Origin: Verrucomicrobiota bacterium
Lineage (GTDB): Bacteria > Verrucomicrobiota > Verrucomicrobiia > Opitutales > UBA2995
Direction of reading: 5' to 3'
DNA length: 7,103 nucleotides
Assembly (NCBI GenBank): GCA_027297085.1
Contig: JAPUIL010000735.1
Span: 1-7,103, forward strand
Shown: one piece after another, positions 1 to 6,826 of the stretch
Layout of the letters: every line of letters starts with the position of its first letter
Numbering within the stretch: position 1 is the stretch's first letter
The notes under the pieces: model-generated
What the model was told of the DNA's origin: nothing
Seen by the model: the letters and a program-made list of their open reading frames with translations, nothing else
The model's database searches: none
Translations under genes and position numbers: made by a program

Positions 1-184
1 CGGGCGGCACACCCACATCAAGTCCGCAGGCGGCGAGCTCCGTTCTGGGCCAATTGGCGGTAAGATTGTCTGAAACCGGCGTATCCGAGAGTTTGATAGC
101 GTTAAATGCATCGTGATTTCCGTTATGGTTAGCTCCCCAACCATCACGAATGACCAACAACACCTGAGGTTTCCCCTCTTTCAT
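1..184 (-). CDS. gpmI: 2,3-bisphosphoglycerate-independent phosphoglycerate mutase, N-terminal part (cut by window start)
   Basis: Reading the minus strand from an ATG at 184-182 gives 61 residues that run off the left edge. The start [17 protein letters not shown] carries the family's opening beta strand and DGWG motif; Asp14 corresponds to a metal-binding Asp of the alkaline-phosphatase-like domain. The pattern continues with [15 protein letters not shown] and CGLDVGVP, in the order expected for GpmI (NAI..A.TP, then P.T.L.A.G..VGLP). The nucleophile segment (MGNSEVGH in the family) should begin just beyond the window. The enzyme interconverts 3- and 2-phosphoglycerate in cytoplasmic glycolysis and gluconeogenesis. 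The start is fixed by an in-frame TAA at 194-196 only four codons upstream. No Shine-Dalgarno sequence is visible before it. It is transcribed divergently from ileS. Identification is by recognition of the N-terminus only, so whether the rest of the gene is intact is unknown. Confidence 0.85.
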   Translation of the reverse strand, partial: MKEGKPQVLLVIRDGWGANHNGNHDAFNAIKLSDTPVSDNLTANWPRTELAACGLDVGVPP

Positions 185-479
185 GCGAAATAATTATCTT
201 ATCTAATACCTCCGTCCCATCCGGAGACAGAGAATCGGAAAGAATCGAGAAATTGCATGTTCAAGTCTAGAACTTATCTGAAAAATCTAAAGTGCGGCTC
301 TGTGGTATTAGAATCCTCCAAAAAACCAAGCGGGATGCGGCTTCTGCGAGATTGAGTAGGTCATTAAATATCAGAAAAGAATTTCGCTACCTGAACGCTT
401 GACTTGTAGAGGTTTAATAGTTTTCTTCCGGCGCTTATCCGCGAACTTTTGACAGGAAACCGGATCCATTTCTACCAAC
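185..479. other. Divergent intergenic spacer between gpmI and ileS
   Basis: This 295-bp gap must hold the promoters for gpmI (leftward) and ileS (rightward). I see no convincing ORF, tRNA or T-box-like leader. Rightward -35-like hexamers are TTGACT at 399-404 and TTGACA at 449-454, but neither has a good TATAAT-like partner at 16-18 bp, so I do not call a promoter. Leftward, GATAAT (minus strand, 198-193) sits only 8 bases before the gpmI ATG without a matching -35. A small inverted repeat CTCCG/CGGAG (210-214 and 222-226, 7-base loop) lies in the gpmI leader. On the minus strand a 4-bp stem AAGC/GCTT (343-328) is followed by six T (325-320); it is too weak to call a terminator. Confidence 0.5.
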
Positions 480-3275
480 ATGGCCAATAACCTGAAAGAT
501 ACCCTTACGCTGCCCAACACGGAGTTTCCCATGCGGGCAAACCTCGTGCAACGTGAGCCGCAACGCCTGGAGCACTGGGAAAAAGAATCTCTTTACCAGA
601 AAATCCAGGAGAAGAATGCGAACGGTCCCTCTTTCATTCTGCACGACGGTCCTCCGTTTACGAGCGGTGACGTGCATATTGGAACGGCTTTAAATAAGAT
701 CCTGAAGGAGATGATCCTGCGCTACAAATCCATGCAGGGTTTTCGCGCACCTTACATTCCCGGATGGGACTGCCATGGGTTGCCAATCGAGCACCGCGTC
801 ACCCGCGAAATGCGTGACCAGGGGAGCGATCTTCCTCCGTCAGAAATCCGCAAAGCCTGCGCCGATTTCTCCAGGAAATTTATCGAAATCCAACGTAAGC
901 AGTTTCAACGCCTCGGAATCCTGGCCGATTGGGATGAAGAGTACCGAACCCTGGACCCAGAATACGAAGCTGACATCCTGAGGACCTTCTCCGCGTTTAT
1001 CGAAAAGGATCTGGTTTACCGCAGCAAGAAACCGGTTTACTGGTCCATCCCCTGCAAAACCGCCCTGGCCGAAGCAGAGATAGAATATAAGGACCACGTA
1101 AGTCCTTCCATATGGGTAAAATTCGCCATCCCTGAACCGGGTGATTTGGGCGTTGAAGGAAACGTATCCATTGTCATTTGGACCACCACACCCTGGACCA
1201 TTCCCGCCAATCTGGCGGTAGCGGTACATCCACGCCTGAGTTATTCGGTGATATTGGCCGGTGAAGAGCAGTACATTGTAGCCACCGACTTGGTCGAAAC
1301 TTTTGTCAAAGACATCGAGCTGGGTGACCATTCGGTGATTAAAACCCTGAAAGGCGAAGAGCTGGCAGGCCTCCAAGGCCACCACCCTTTCATCGACCGT
1401 AACAGCCCCATCATTCTGGCAGATTATGTAACAACTGAATCAGGCACCGGTGCAGTTCACACCGCTCCTGGGCACGGTTTGGACGATTACCAGTCCGGAC
1501 TTAAATACGGTTTGGATATCTACTGCCCACTAGACGACCATGGAAAATATGTGGATGATGGACAGATTCCAGAAGAACTTGTTGGCGTTACCGTGCTAGA
1601 GACCAAGGGCCGAAGCCCGGCCAATGTGGCGGTGCTCAAGTTACTCGAAGATTCAGGCAACCTGTTGAAGTTTAAAAAGTTCGATCACAGCTACCCTCAT
1701 TGCTGGCGTTCGAAAACACCCGTCATTTTCCGAGCTATGGATCAATGGTTTGTATCCATGGACAAAAACGGATTCCGGGAACGTGCTTTGGAAGCCATTG
1801 GCGAAGTGAAATGGGTTCCTTCCTGGGGAGAAAACCGCATTCGCAGCGCAGTCGAAAGCCGGCCCGATTGGTGTATCAGCCGGCAACGTAGTTGGGGGGT
1901 ACCTATCCCGGCCTTTTACGATGAGGACGGCGGAGCTTATCTCGATGCTTCGGTAACCAGGGGCATTGCCGATAAGATTGAAACTGAGGGCACAAATTAC
2001 TGGTTCGAAAACAACGCCGAAACCATTCTGGAAGGTATTGAACTTCCTGAAACATGGCGTGGCAAAACTTTGACCTGTGGTAAAGACACGCTGGACGTTT
2101 GGATTGATTCCGGCTCCAGCCATCAGGCGGTTCTGAAACGAAAGAAAACCCTTCGATTTCCAGCCGACCTGTATCTGGAAGGAAGCGACCAGTATCGAGG
2201 TTGGTTTCAATCATCACTATGGACCAGCATTGCTACCGAAGACCAAGCTCCATATAGGGAGATCATCACCCATGGTTTTATGGTGCGGGGCGATGGCACT
2301 AAAATCAGTAAGAGCGACGGCTCCCGTGGAAAACCACAGACTTCCGACTCCTACATTCAATCCTACGGAGCAGATGTGATCCGCCTATGGATTGCCTCTC
2401 AGGATTATCGCAATGACATTCCGGTGTCTGACGACATCATCAAACGAATTGTAGATTCTTACCGGTTGGTCCGTAACACAATGCGTTTCCAGCTTTCGAA
2501 CCTTTTCGATTTCGATGCCGGCAAGGATGCAATCGCCATTGAAGATCTTGATGTCATCGATCGTTGGGCGCTGCACAAAACAGCTGAGCTAATCGAACCG
2601 GTTACTCAAGCCTACGAAAACTACGAATTCCACCGCGTCTACCAACTGGTGAATCAATGCTTTTCCGTCACCCTATCGGCATTGTACCACGACGTGCTCA
2701 AAGATCGTCTCTATACTCTGGCCTCGGACTCAAAATTGCGCCGATCCTCGCAGACCGCAATATACCACATTTTCCAAACGGTAGCACGTTTACTTGCGCC
2801 CATCATAACTTTTACAACGGACGAAGCCTGGTCCTACTTTAGAAGCGGCCAGGAATACGGGGGTGAATCCATTCATCTTGAGGACTGGCCGAAGGCTCCG
2901 GAAAGCTGGAATTGGGCTGGAGAAATCGAAGAATTTGAAAATATTTTAAAATTCCGAAATCGGGTAAACGAATTGTTGGAAAAGGCTCGACAAGCCAAAG
3001 AAATTGGAAAATCTCTCGACGCCGTCGTAACTATTCAAGGATCAACCAACGATTCTTTCTATCAAACCCTTAAGAAATTTGAATCCAAGTTACCCGAAAT
3101 ATTCATCACATCCCAAGTCTCTATGGAACCAACGGAGAACAATGCTGTTTCTGTATCCATCCAAGCGGCTTCTGGAGACCGTTGCCCACGGTGCTGGAGA
3201 ACAGTCGACCAACTTTTAGAAACCACTATCGAAGAAAACCTTTGTCCGAGATGTAAGGACGCTCTCAACGTTTAA
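480..3275 (+). CDS. ileS: Isoleucyl-tRNA synthetase (class I, with C-terminal zinc site)
   Basis: At 931 residues this is close to the usual bacterial IleRS length (about 930-940). It attaches isoleucine to tRNA-Ile in the cytoplasm and hydrolyses mischarged Val-tRNA-Ile. Visible motifs in order: N-terminal LPNTEFPMRANL; HDGPPF followed by the class I signature as HIGT at 66-69 (usually HIGH); GWDCHGLP at 95-102; CP1 editing domain with WTTTPWT at 234-240 and GTGAVHTAPGHGLDD at 322-336, whose first Asp (335) matches the editing Asp; WCISRQRSWGVPIP; DVWIDSGSSH; GSDQYRGWFQSS; and KISKS at 608-612. An anticodon-binding helical domain follows, then a zinc ribbon CPRC...CPRC (Cys902, 905, 922, 925). 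The C-terminal zinc site fits the type 1 (mupirocin-sensitive) group by family knowledge. The start fits the conserved N-terminus, but the nearest Shine-Dalgarno-like AGGAAA (454-459) is 20 bases upstream, which is too far. The stop is 23 bases before the DksA-like gene, so co-transcription is likely. Confidence 0.97.
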   Translation: MANNLKDTLTLPNTEFPMRANLVQREPQRLEHWEKESLYQKIQEKNANGPSFILHDGPPFTSGDVHIGTALNKILKEMILRYKSMQGFRAPYIPGWDCHGLPIEHRVTREMRDQGSDLPPSEIRKACADFSRKFIEIQRKQFQRLGILADWDEEYRTLDPEYEADILRTFSAFIEKDLVYRSKKPVYWSIPCKTALAEAEIEYKDHVSPSIWVKFAIPEPGDLGVEGNVSIVIWTTTPWTIPANLAVAVHPRLSYSVILAGEEQYIVATDLVETFVKDIELGDHSVIKTLKGEELAGLQGHHPFIDRNSPIILADYVTTESGTGAVHTAPGHGLDDYQSGLKYGLDIYCPLDDHGKYVDDGQIPEELVGVTVLETKGRSPANVAVLKLLEDSGNLLKFKKFDHSYPHCWRSKTPVIFRAMDQWFVSMDKNGFRERALEAIGEVKWVPSWGENRIRSAVESRPDWCISRQRSWGVPIPAFYDEDGGAYLDASVTRGIADKIETEGTNYWFENNAETILEGIELPETWRGKTLTCGKDTLDVWIDSGSSHQAVLKRKKTLRFPADLYLEGSDQYRGWFQSSLWTSIATEDQAPYREIITHGFMVRGDGTKISKSDGSRGKPQTSDSYIQSYGADVIRLWIASQDYRNDIPVSDDIIKRIVDSYRLVRNTMRFQLSNLFDFDAGKDAIAIEDLDVIDRWALHKTAELIEPVTQAYENYEFHRVYQLVNQCFSVTLSALYHDVLKDRLYTLASDSKLRRSSQTAIYHIFQTVARLLAPIITFTTDEAWSYFRSGQEYGGESIHLEDWPKAPESWNWAGEIEEFENILKFRNRVNELLEKARQAKEIGKSLDAVVTIQGSTNDSFYQTLKKFESKLPEIFITSQVSMEPTENNAVSVSIQAASGDRCPRCWRTVDQLLETTIEENLCPRCKDALNV

Positions 3276-3298
3276 TACCAATACAAATTCCACCTGCT

Positions 3299-4093
3299 AT
3301 GCCTGCAAAGAAAACTTCTGCCAAAACTAAATCCGTAAAAGCAAAGACCGCTACGGCCACCAGAGCCAAGTCGGAGACAGAATCGAGTAAGCCGAAACCC
3401 AGTAACGGGAAAGTCGCTGCTTTTACACTCGACGATGTCCAAAGCCTGCTCAAAACCAAGAAGCCGGAAGAGAGCAATAGCACCGCTAAGGGGACCAAAA
3501 AAGTAGCTAAGAAAAAAGCAAAGGTAGAAGTAGAAGATATTCCGCACCAAGTTCAGAGCTTTGGCGCAGCTTCCCTTGCAGATATTCTCGGATACAACCC
3601 GACGACAGAAACAAATCATCGTGAAAACGATGAGAAGAAAGTTCCTAAGAAATTCAAGGTCTACTACAAGCTGCTGGTTAGCTTAAGAAATCATGTAAAC
3701 GAAGAGTTGGATCTTCACACCCGCGAAACTCTGAAAAAGTCCAATAAGGACGACTCCGGGGATATCGCCAGCTATAGTCAGCACATGGCAGATGAGGGTA
3801 CCGATAATTTTGATCGCGATTTCGCGTTAAGTCTGGTTTCCAGCGAGCATGAAGCTTTATCCGAAATCGAAGAGGCGATTGGCAGAATATTCGATAGCAC
3901 CTACGGTACCTGCGAAATTACTGGTGAACCTATTTCCAAAGAACGTTTACTTGCTGTGCCTTTTACAAAGCATTCTTTGGAAGGACAGCAGCAATTGGAA
4001 AAGTATAAGCGCTTTTCAGTACAACGAGGGGGAGTCTTTAGCACTGGAATAGAAGACTCGGCTCAGTTCATTGCTAATGACGATGGCGACTAG
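3299..4093 (+). CDS. DksA/TraR-family protein with degenerate zinc finger and lysine-rich N-terminal tail
   Basis: 264 residues, against about 150 for E. coli DksA. The first 80 are low-complexity and Lys/Ala/Ser/Thr-rich (clusters at 4-38 and 65-76), resembling histone H1-like tails, interrupted by AFTLDDVQSLL at 41-51. A short conserved-looking segment, FGAASLADILGYNP, follows at 88-101. The DksA-like part runs from about 115: a helix with KVPKKFKVYYKLLVSLR, an acidic tip region (DEGTDNFDRDFAL, 165-177), a long helix EHEALSEIEEAIGRIF, then the zinc-finger region TYGTCEITGEPI...RLLAVPF. At the C-x2-C-x17-C-x2-C ligand positions it has Cys205, Thr208, Ser226 and Gly229, so only one cysteine remains. 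DksA proteins insert a coiled coil into the RNA polymerase secondary channel and act with ppGpp; whether this one does is inference. It sits between ileS and lspA, with lspA starting inside it. No clear Shine-Dalgarno precedes the ATG. Confidence 0.85.
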   Translation: MPAKKTSAKTKSVKAKTATATRAKSETESSKPKPSNGKVAAFTLDDVQSLLKTKKPEESNSTAKGTKKVAKKKAKVEVEDIPHQVQSFGAASLADILGYNPTTETNHRENDEKKVPKKFKVYYKLLVSLRNHVNEELDLHTRETLKKSNKDDSGDIASYSQHMADEGTDNFDRDFALSLVSSEHEALSEIEEAIGRIFDSTYGTCEITGEPISKERLLAVPFTKHSLEGQQQLEKYKRFSVQRGGVFSTGIEDSAQFIANDDGD

Positions 4094-4622
4094 GTCTTTC
4101 TCCGTGCACGATAAAGTTACTCGTTCGAATCGCATTCTTTATTATCGTTTATTCTATATCATCGCGGCAATTGTCGTAGTACTGGACCGTACTACAAAAT
4201 GGGTAGTTCAAAAGACCTTGCCCTTCGGAAGTTATGATCCGAGTAACATGGTCGAAGTAATCCCAAACTTCTTTTATATCTGCCATATTGGGAACACCGG
4301 AGCAGCCTGGGGTCTTTTTCATGGGATGAGTTTTCTGCTGGCCACCTTTTCACTGGTGGCACTAGTGCTGCTCTATGTATTCCGTAAAGCGCTGGGATTA
4401 CGTAACTTATATATTCAAATTTCCCTCGGATTTGTAGCAGGAGGAATCCTTGGCAACTTGTATGATCGGTTTGTCTTTAACCACGTCGTAGATTTTCTGG
4501 ATGTACATCTGGGATTTTACCGCTGGCCAGCCTTTAATGTAGCCGACGCCTCCATCCTCATAGGCGTTCTTTTCTTTTCGTGGATCAGCTTCAACGAAGA
4601 AGCAGCCAAAAAGAATCAGTGA
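4077..4622 (+). CDS. lspA: Lipoprotein signal peptidase (signal peptidase II)
   Basis: A 181-residue integral inner-membrane aspartyl protease that cleaves the signal peptide of diacylglyceryl-modified prolipoproteins after Lgt. All five family blocks are visible: LDRTTK (36-41), NTGAAWG (73-79), GGILGNLYDR (122-131, catalytic Asp130), VVDFLD (137-142) and WPAFNVADAS (150-159, catalytic Asp157). Four hydrophobic segments are seen near 25-38, 84-103, 112-129 and 159-171, as expected. The start is uncertain: in-frame TTG (4071), ATG (4077) and ATG (4083) occur within 15 bases, all inside the end of the DksA-like gene (17-base overlap for the chosen ATG). No good Shine-Dalgarno serves any of them, so translation is probably coupled to the upstream gene. 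E. coli also has lspA directly downstream of ileS; here the DksA-like gene lies between. It converges on the YicC gene with a 27-bp gap. Confidence 0.95.
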   Translation: MTMATRSFSVHDKVTRSNRILYYRLFYIIAAIVVVLDRTTKWVVQKTLPFGSYDPSNMVEVIPNFFYICHIGNTGAAWGLFHGMSFLLATFSLVALVLLYVFRKALGLRNLYIQISLGFVAGGILGNLYDRFVFNHVVDFLDVHLGFYRWPAFNVADASILIGVLFFSWISFNEEAAKKNQ

Positions 4623-4629
4623 TATCAAC

Positions 4630-4651
4630 AGGTCGAATAAAGTAGCGACCT
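4630..4651. terminator. Inverted repeat in the lspA/yicC convergent gap, possible bidirectional terminator
   Basis: AGGTCG (4630-4635) and CGACCT (4646-4651) form a perfect 6-bp stem with a 10-base AT-rich loop. It lies exactly where two convergent transcripts meet: 8 bases after the lspA stop and reaching into the stop codon of the YicC gene. There is no T-tract on either side, so a classical intrinsic terminator is not supported. Position is the main argument. Confidence 0.35.
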
Positions 4652-5522
4652 ACTCAACGTTGGCGATCTGCTCGCGGAAGCGTTCCAGCTCGTTCTTAAA
4701 ATCAATCACGTGGCGTGAAATGCGAATATCGTTCGATTTACTTCCAATGGTGTTTATTTCCCGGTTCATTTCCTGTAGCAGAAAATCGATTTTTCGCCCT
4801 ATGAGCCCGTCTGTATCCAGAAATTGGATCAATTGATCGAGGTGACTGTTTAGCCGTGTAATTTCTTCTGCAATATCGCTACGATCAGCAAAGAGAGAAA
4901 TTTCCTTTAGTACACGTTCGTCATCCAAATCAAGATCGAGATCCGCCTGCCTTAAGCGTTGGAAAAGTAGATCGCGATAATGCGATACGCTATCACCGGC
5001 ATACATTTCGACCTCTTTGACGGAACTGGAAAGGAGCTTCAATCGTTCATCTAAATCGGTCTTCAACTTTAAACCTTCGCTGCTTCGCATAGCCACCAAT
5101 GCAGCTAACGCTTCCTTGAAAGCAGTGCACAGAGCCTCTTTGACGTCCTCAGCATCCGGCAAGACCTGGTTCTTCTTCGCGTACAAAGCCAATTGAAACA
5201 AAAGATCCGTAGTGGCATTAAACTCTACTTCCAGCTCTTCGGAAACCGACCGAAATTGATTATAGATACTGGAAATCGATTTTTTATCGAAATCTCCACT
5301 ACCTGATTCACTGGTATACTGAGCCTGGATATTAATTATGACTCTACCTCGATTGATGTGGTCTTTCAGGATGGAGAGCAGGGGTCCTTCCAGCAGTTGC
5401 CACTCCCTGGGCATAGTCAGATTTGCATCCAGAGATTTCCGGTTAACTGAATGAATCTCGATCGATATTTCTAGATTTTCATACAAAGCCGAAGCTCGGC
5501 CGTATCCGGTCATTGAATGCAT
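4650..5522 (-). CDS. YicC-family endoribonuclease
   Basis: 290 residues, the usual family size (about 290). It starts [10 protein letters not shown], the hallmark N-terminus, followed by EIHSVNRKSLD (22-32) and NRGRVIINI (57-65) of the YicC N-terminal domain. The C-terminal domain (DUF1732) is marked by LLQEMNREINTIGSKSND (248-265) and an ending rich in Glu/Arg (ELERFREQIANVE). The middle, about 150-240, is charged and helical (LDLDLDDERVLKEISLFADR, DIAEEITRLNSHL). From the literature, E. coli YicC and Bacillus YloC are metal-dependent endoribonucleases, with YicC linked to turnover of the small RNA RyhB. The ATG shares a base with the trpB stop (TAATG), and a Shine-Dalgarno-like AAGGGGA lies 6 bases upstream, so this start is well supported and coupling to trpB is likely. 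An alternative start at residue 4 (ATG at 5513) would also keep MTGYGR. No damage is seen. Confidence 0.93.
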   Translation of the reverse strand: MHSMTGYGRASALYENLEISIEIHSVNRKSLDANLTMPREWQLLEGPLLSILKDHINRGRVIINIQAQYTSESGSGDFDKKSISSIYNQFRSVSEELEVEFNATTDLLFQLALYAKKNQVLPDAEDVKEALCTAFKEALAALVAMRSSEGLKLKTDLDERLKLLSSSVKEVEMYAGDSVSHYRDLLFQRLRQADLDLDLDDERVLKEISLFADRSDIAEEITRLNSHLDQLIQFLDTDGLIGRKIDFLLQEMNREINTIGSKSNDIRISRHVIDFKNELERFREQIANVE

Positions 5523-6742
5523 TAGAGATCCCCTTCGCCTAGAATTTTAGCAACCTGTTGAACATCCTTATCGCCCCTGCCACTCAGGTTCACAAGGAGA
5601 ATGGAATCTTTATCCATTTTTGGGGCACGCCCAAGTGCATAAGCAATGGCATGAGAAGACTCGAGTGCTGGGATTATACCTTCGATCTGACTGCACTTCT
5701 GAAAAGCCTCCAACACATCCTCGTCCGTAGCATAAGTATACTCAATGCGGCCCTCATCCCTGTAGTATGCATGCTCCGGACCAATGGCTGCGTAGTCGAG
5801 TCCGGCTGAAACAGAGTGGGTCAGCTCGATCTGACCATCTTCATTTTGCAGAACGTAGGTCTTGGTTCCTTGCAGCACACCGAGTTTTCCTCCCTGAAAC
5901 CGAGCGGCATGTTCGCCCCGCTGAATGCCTCGACCTCCGGCTTCGACCCCAACCATTCGCACAGATTCGTCATCGAGAAATTCGTAAAAGAGTCCAATTG
6001 CATTACTCCCACCGCCTACGCAGGCACAAAGTTCATCCGGCAAGCGCCCTTCCCTTTCGAAAATCTGAGCTTTCGCTTCTTTGCCAATAACGCGGTTAAA
6101 ATCGCGAACCATCATTGGATAAGGATGAGAGCCCAGGGCCGATCCCAGAATGTAGTGGGTGTTGCGCACATTGGTAACCCAGTCGCGCATGGCCTCACTA
6201 ACCGCTTCCTTCAATGTCTTTTGACCTGCATCCACCGGCCGAACTTCCGCTCCACAAAGTCTCATACGGTAGACATTCAAAGCCTGCCGCTCCATGTCGA
6301 CACGGCCCATATAAATAACACAATCCAAACCGAATTTCGCACACGCCGCGGCAGTTGCAATTCCGTGCTGACCCGCGCCAGTTTCGGCGATGATTCGCTT
6401 CTTGCCCATCCGCAGCGCAAGAAGAACCTGCCCGATCACGTTATTAATCTTGTGCGCTCCTGTATGAAGGAGGTCTTCCCGTTTAAAATATACTTTGGCG
6501 CCAGCCAGCGTCTCTGTCAGCCGTTCCGCAAAATATAATTCCGTTGGGCGACCGGCAAACTCCTTCAGGTGCCAGTGCAATTGTTTTTCGTATTCCGGAT
6601 CCTTACGGGCTTCAGCATATACTTCACCGAGATCCTGCAAGGCAGTAATGAGCGTTTCCGGCACATAGATCCCACCATAGGGACCAAAGTGACCGGAGGT
6701 ATCGGGCAAGACTGACCGATTTTCAGACGTGTTTGTACTCAT
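5522..6742 (-). CDS. trpB: Tryptophan synthase beta chain
   Basis: 406 residues from the chosen ATG, close to the family norm of about 395-405. It is the PLP-dependent subunit that condenses indole with serine to make tryptophan, normally as an alpha2beta2 complex with TrpA. Visible: [15 protein letters not shown] (17-31); [27 protein letters not shown] with the PLP lysine at Lys98; AETGAGQHG with the catalytic Glu at 120 (22 residues after the lysine, as in Salmonella 87/109); the phosphate loop GGGSNA (244-248 region); [11 protein letters not shown]; and SGRGDKD (387-393). This is the classical TrpB1 type. The frame stays open to another ATG at 6805, adding 21 residues, but they are not family-like and would encode through a palindrome, so I prefer 6742. 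A Shine-Dalgarno-like AAGGA (6764-6760) is 17 bases away, rather far. No trpA, trpC or trpF is adjacent in the window; yicC follows with a one-base overlap. Confidence 0.96.
   Translation of the reverse strand: MSTNTSENRSVLPDTSGHFGPYGGIYVPETLITALQDLGEVYAEARKDPEYEKQLHWHLKEFAGRPTELYFAERLTETLAGAKVYFKREDLLHTGAHKINNVIGQVLLALRMGKKRIIAETGAGQHGIATAAACAKFGLDCVIYMGRVDMERQALNVYRMRLCGAEVRPVDAGQKTLKEAVSEAMRDWVTNVRNTHYILGSALGSHPYPMMVRDFNRVIGKEAKAQIFEREGRLPDELCACVGGGSNAIGLFYEFLDDESVRMVGVEAGGRGIQRGEHAARFQGGKLGVLQGTKTYVLQNEDGQIELTHSVSAGLDYAAIGPEHAYYRDEGRIEYTYATDEDVLEAFQKCSQIEGIIPALESSHAIAYALGRAPKMDKDSILLVNLSGRGDKDVQQVAKILGEGDL
5529..5535 (-). promoter_or_regulatory. Ribosome binding site of the YicC gene, inside trpB
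   Basis: On the minus strand AAGGGGA lies within the last codons of trpB, 6 bases before the YicC ATG. It is the only well-spaced Shine-Dalgarno-like site among the visible gene starts of the window, and it supports the TAATG overlap as the true start. Confidence 0.6.
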
Positions 6743-6780
6743 TTCAGCTATAAAAGAGTTCCTTTTGGGTTTTGCACCAG

Positions 6781-6802
6781 AAAAATTCCCACAAATTGTG
6801 GG
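6781..6802 (-). terminator. Perfect palindrome plus T-run between the STAS gene and trpB: terminator or operator
   Basis: CCCACAAATTGTGGG (6788-6802) is a perfect 7-1-7 palindrome. Read on the minus strand, in the direction of transcription, it can fold as CCCAC/GTGGG with a 5-base loop and is followed by AATTTTT, giving a small intrinsic terminator 36 bases after the STAS gene stop. The same symmetry, 46 bases upstream of the trpB ATG, would also suit a dimeric repressor. The sequence alone does not decide between these. Confidence 0.4.
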
Positions 6803-6814
6803 CAAATCACCATC

Positions 6815-6826
6815 CCGCCCTGGCGG
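6815..6826. repeat. GC-rich inverted repeat downstream of the STAS gene
   Basis: CCGCC and GGCGG (6815-6819 and 6822-6826) are separated by two bases; in RNA it would fold as a 4-bp stem with a 4-base loop. It begins 12 bases after the STAS gene stop codon in the direction of transcription and has no T-tract of its own. With the palindrome at 6788-6802 it makes two consecutive hairpins in a 95-bp gap. Confidence 0.35.

Noticed and set aside
320..343. Minus-strand stem AAGC/GCTT followed by six T as a terminator
   Set aside because: The stem has only 4 bp and no minus-strand gene ends before it.
399..427. TTGACT at 399-404 as the ileS promoter -35
   Set aside because: No TATAAT-like hexamer is present 16-18 bp downstream; TTTAAT at 413-418 is too close.
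185..479. T-box or other amino-acid-responsive leader before ileS
   Set aside because: No T-box consensus or strong terminator/antiterminator pair was recognised in the spacer.
1653..2210. A 185-codon open frame antisense to ileS (and a similar one at 840-1385)
   Set aside because: Both fall fully within conserved ileS coding sequence and encode no recognisable protein.
5816..6538. A 240-codon open frame on the plus strand, antisense to trpB
   Set aside because: It lies entirely opposite a strongly conserved trpB, has no recognisable motifs and reads like a reverse-frame shadow.
6743..6805. A longer trpB starting at the ATG at 6805
   Set aside because: The extra 21 residues are unlike TrpB N-termini and are encoded across the palindrome; the ATG at 6742 gives the usual length.
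6748..6813. A 21-codon open frame on the minus strand ending 5 bases before the trpB ATG, considered as a trp leader peptide
   Set aside because: It contains no Trp codon and has no convincing ribosome binding site, so there is no support for classical trp attenuation.
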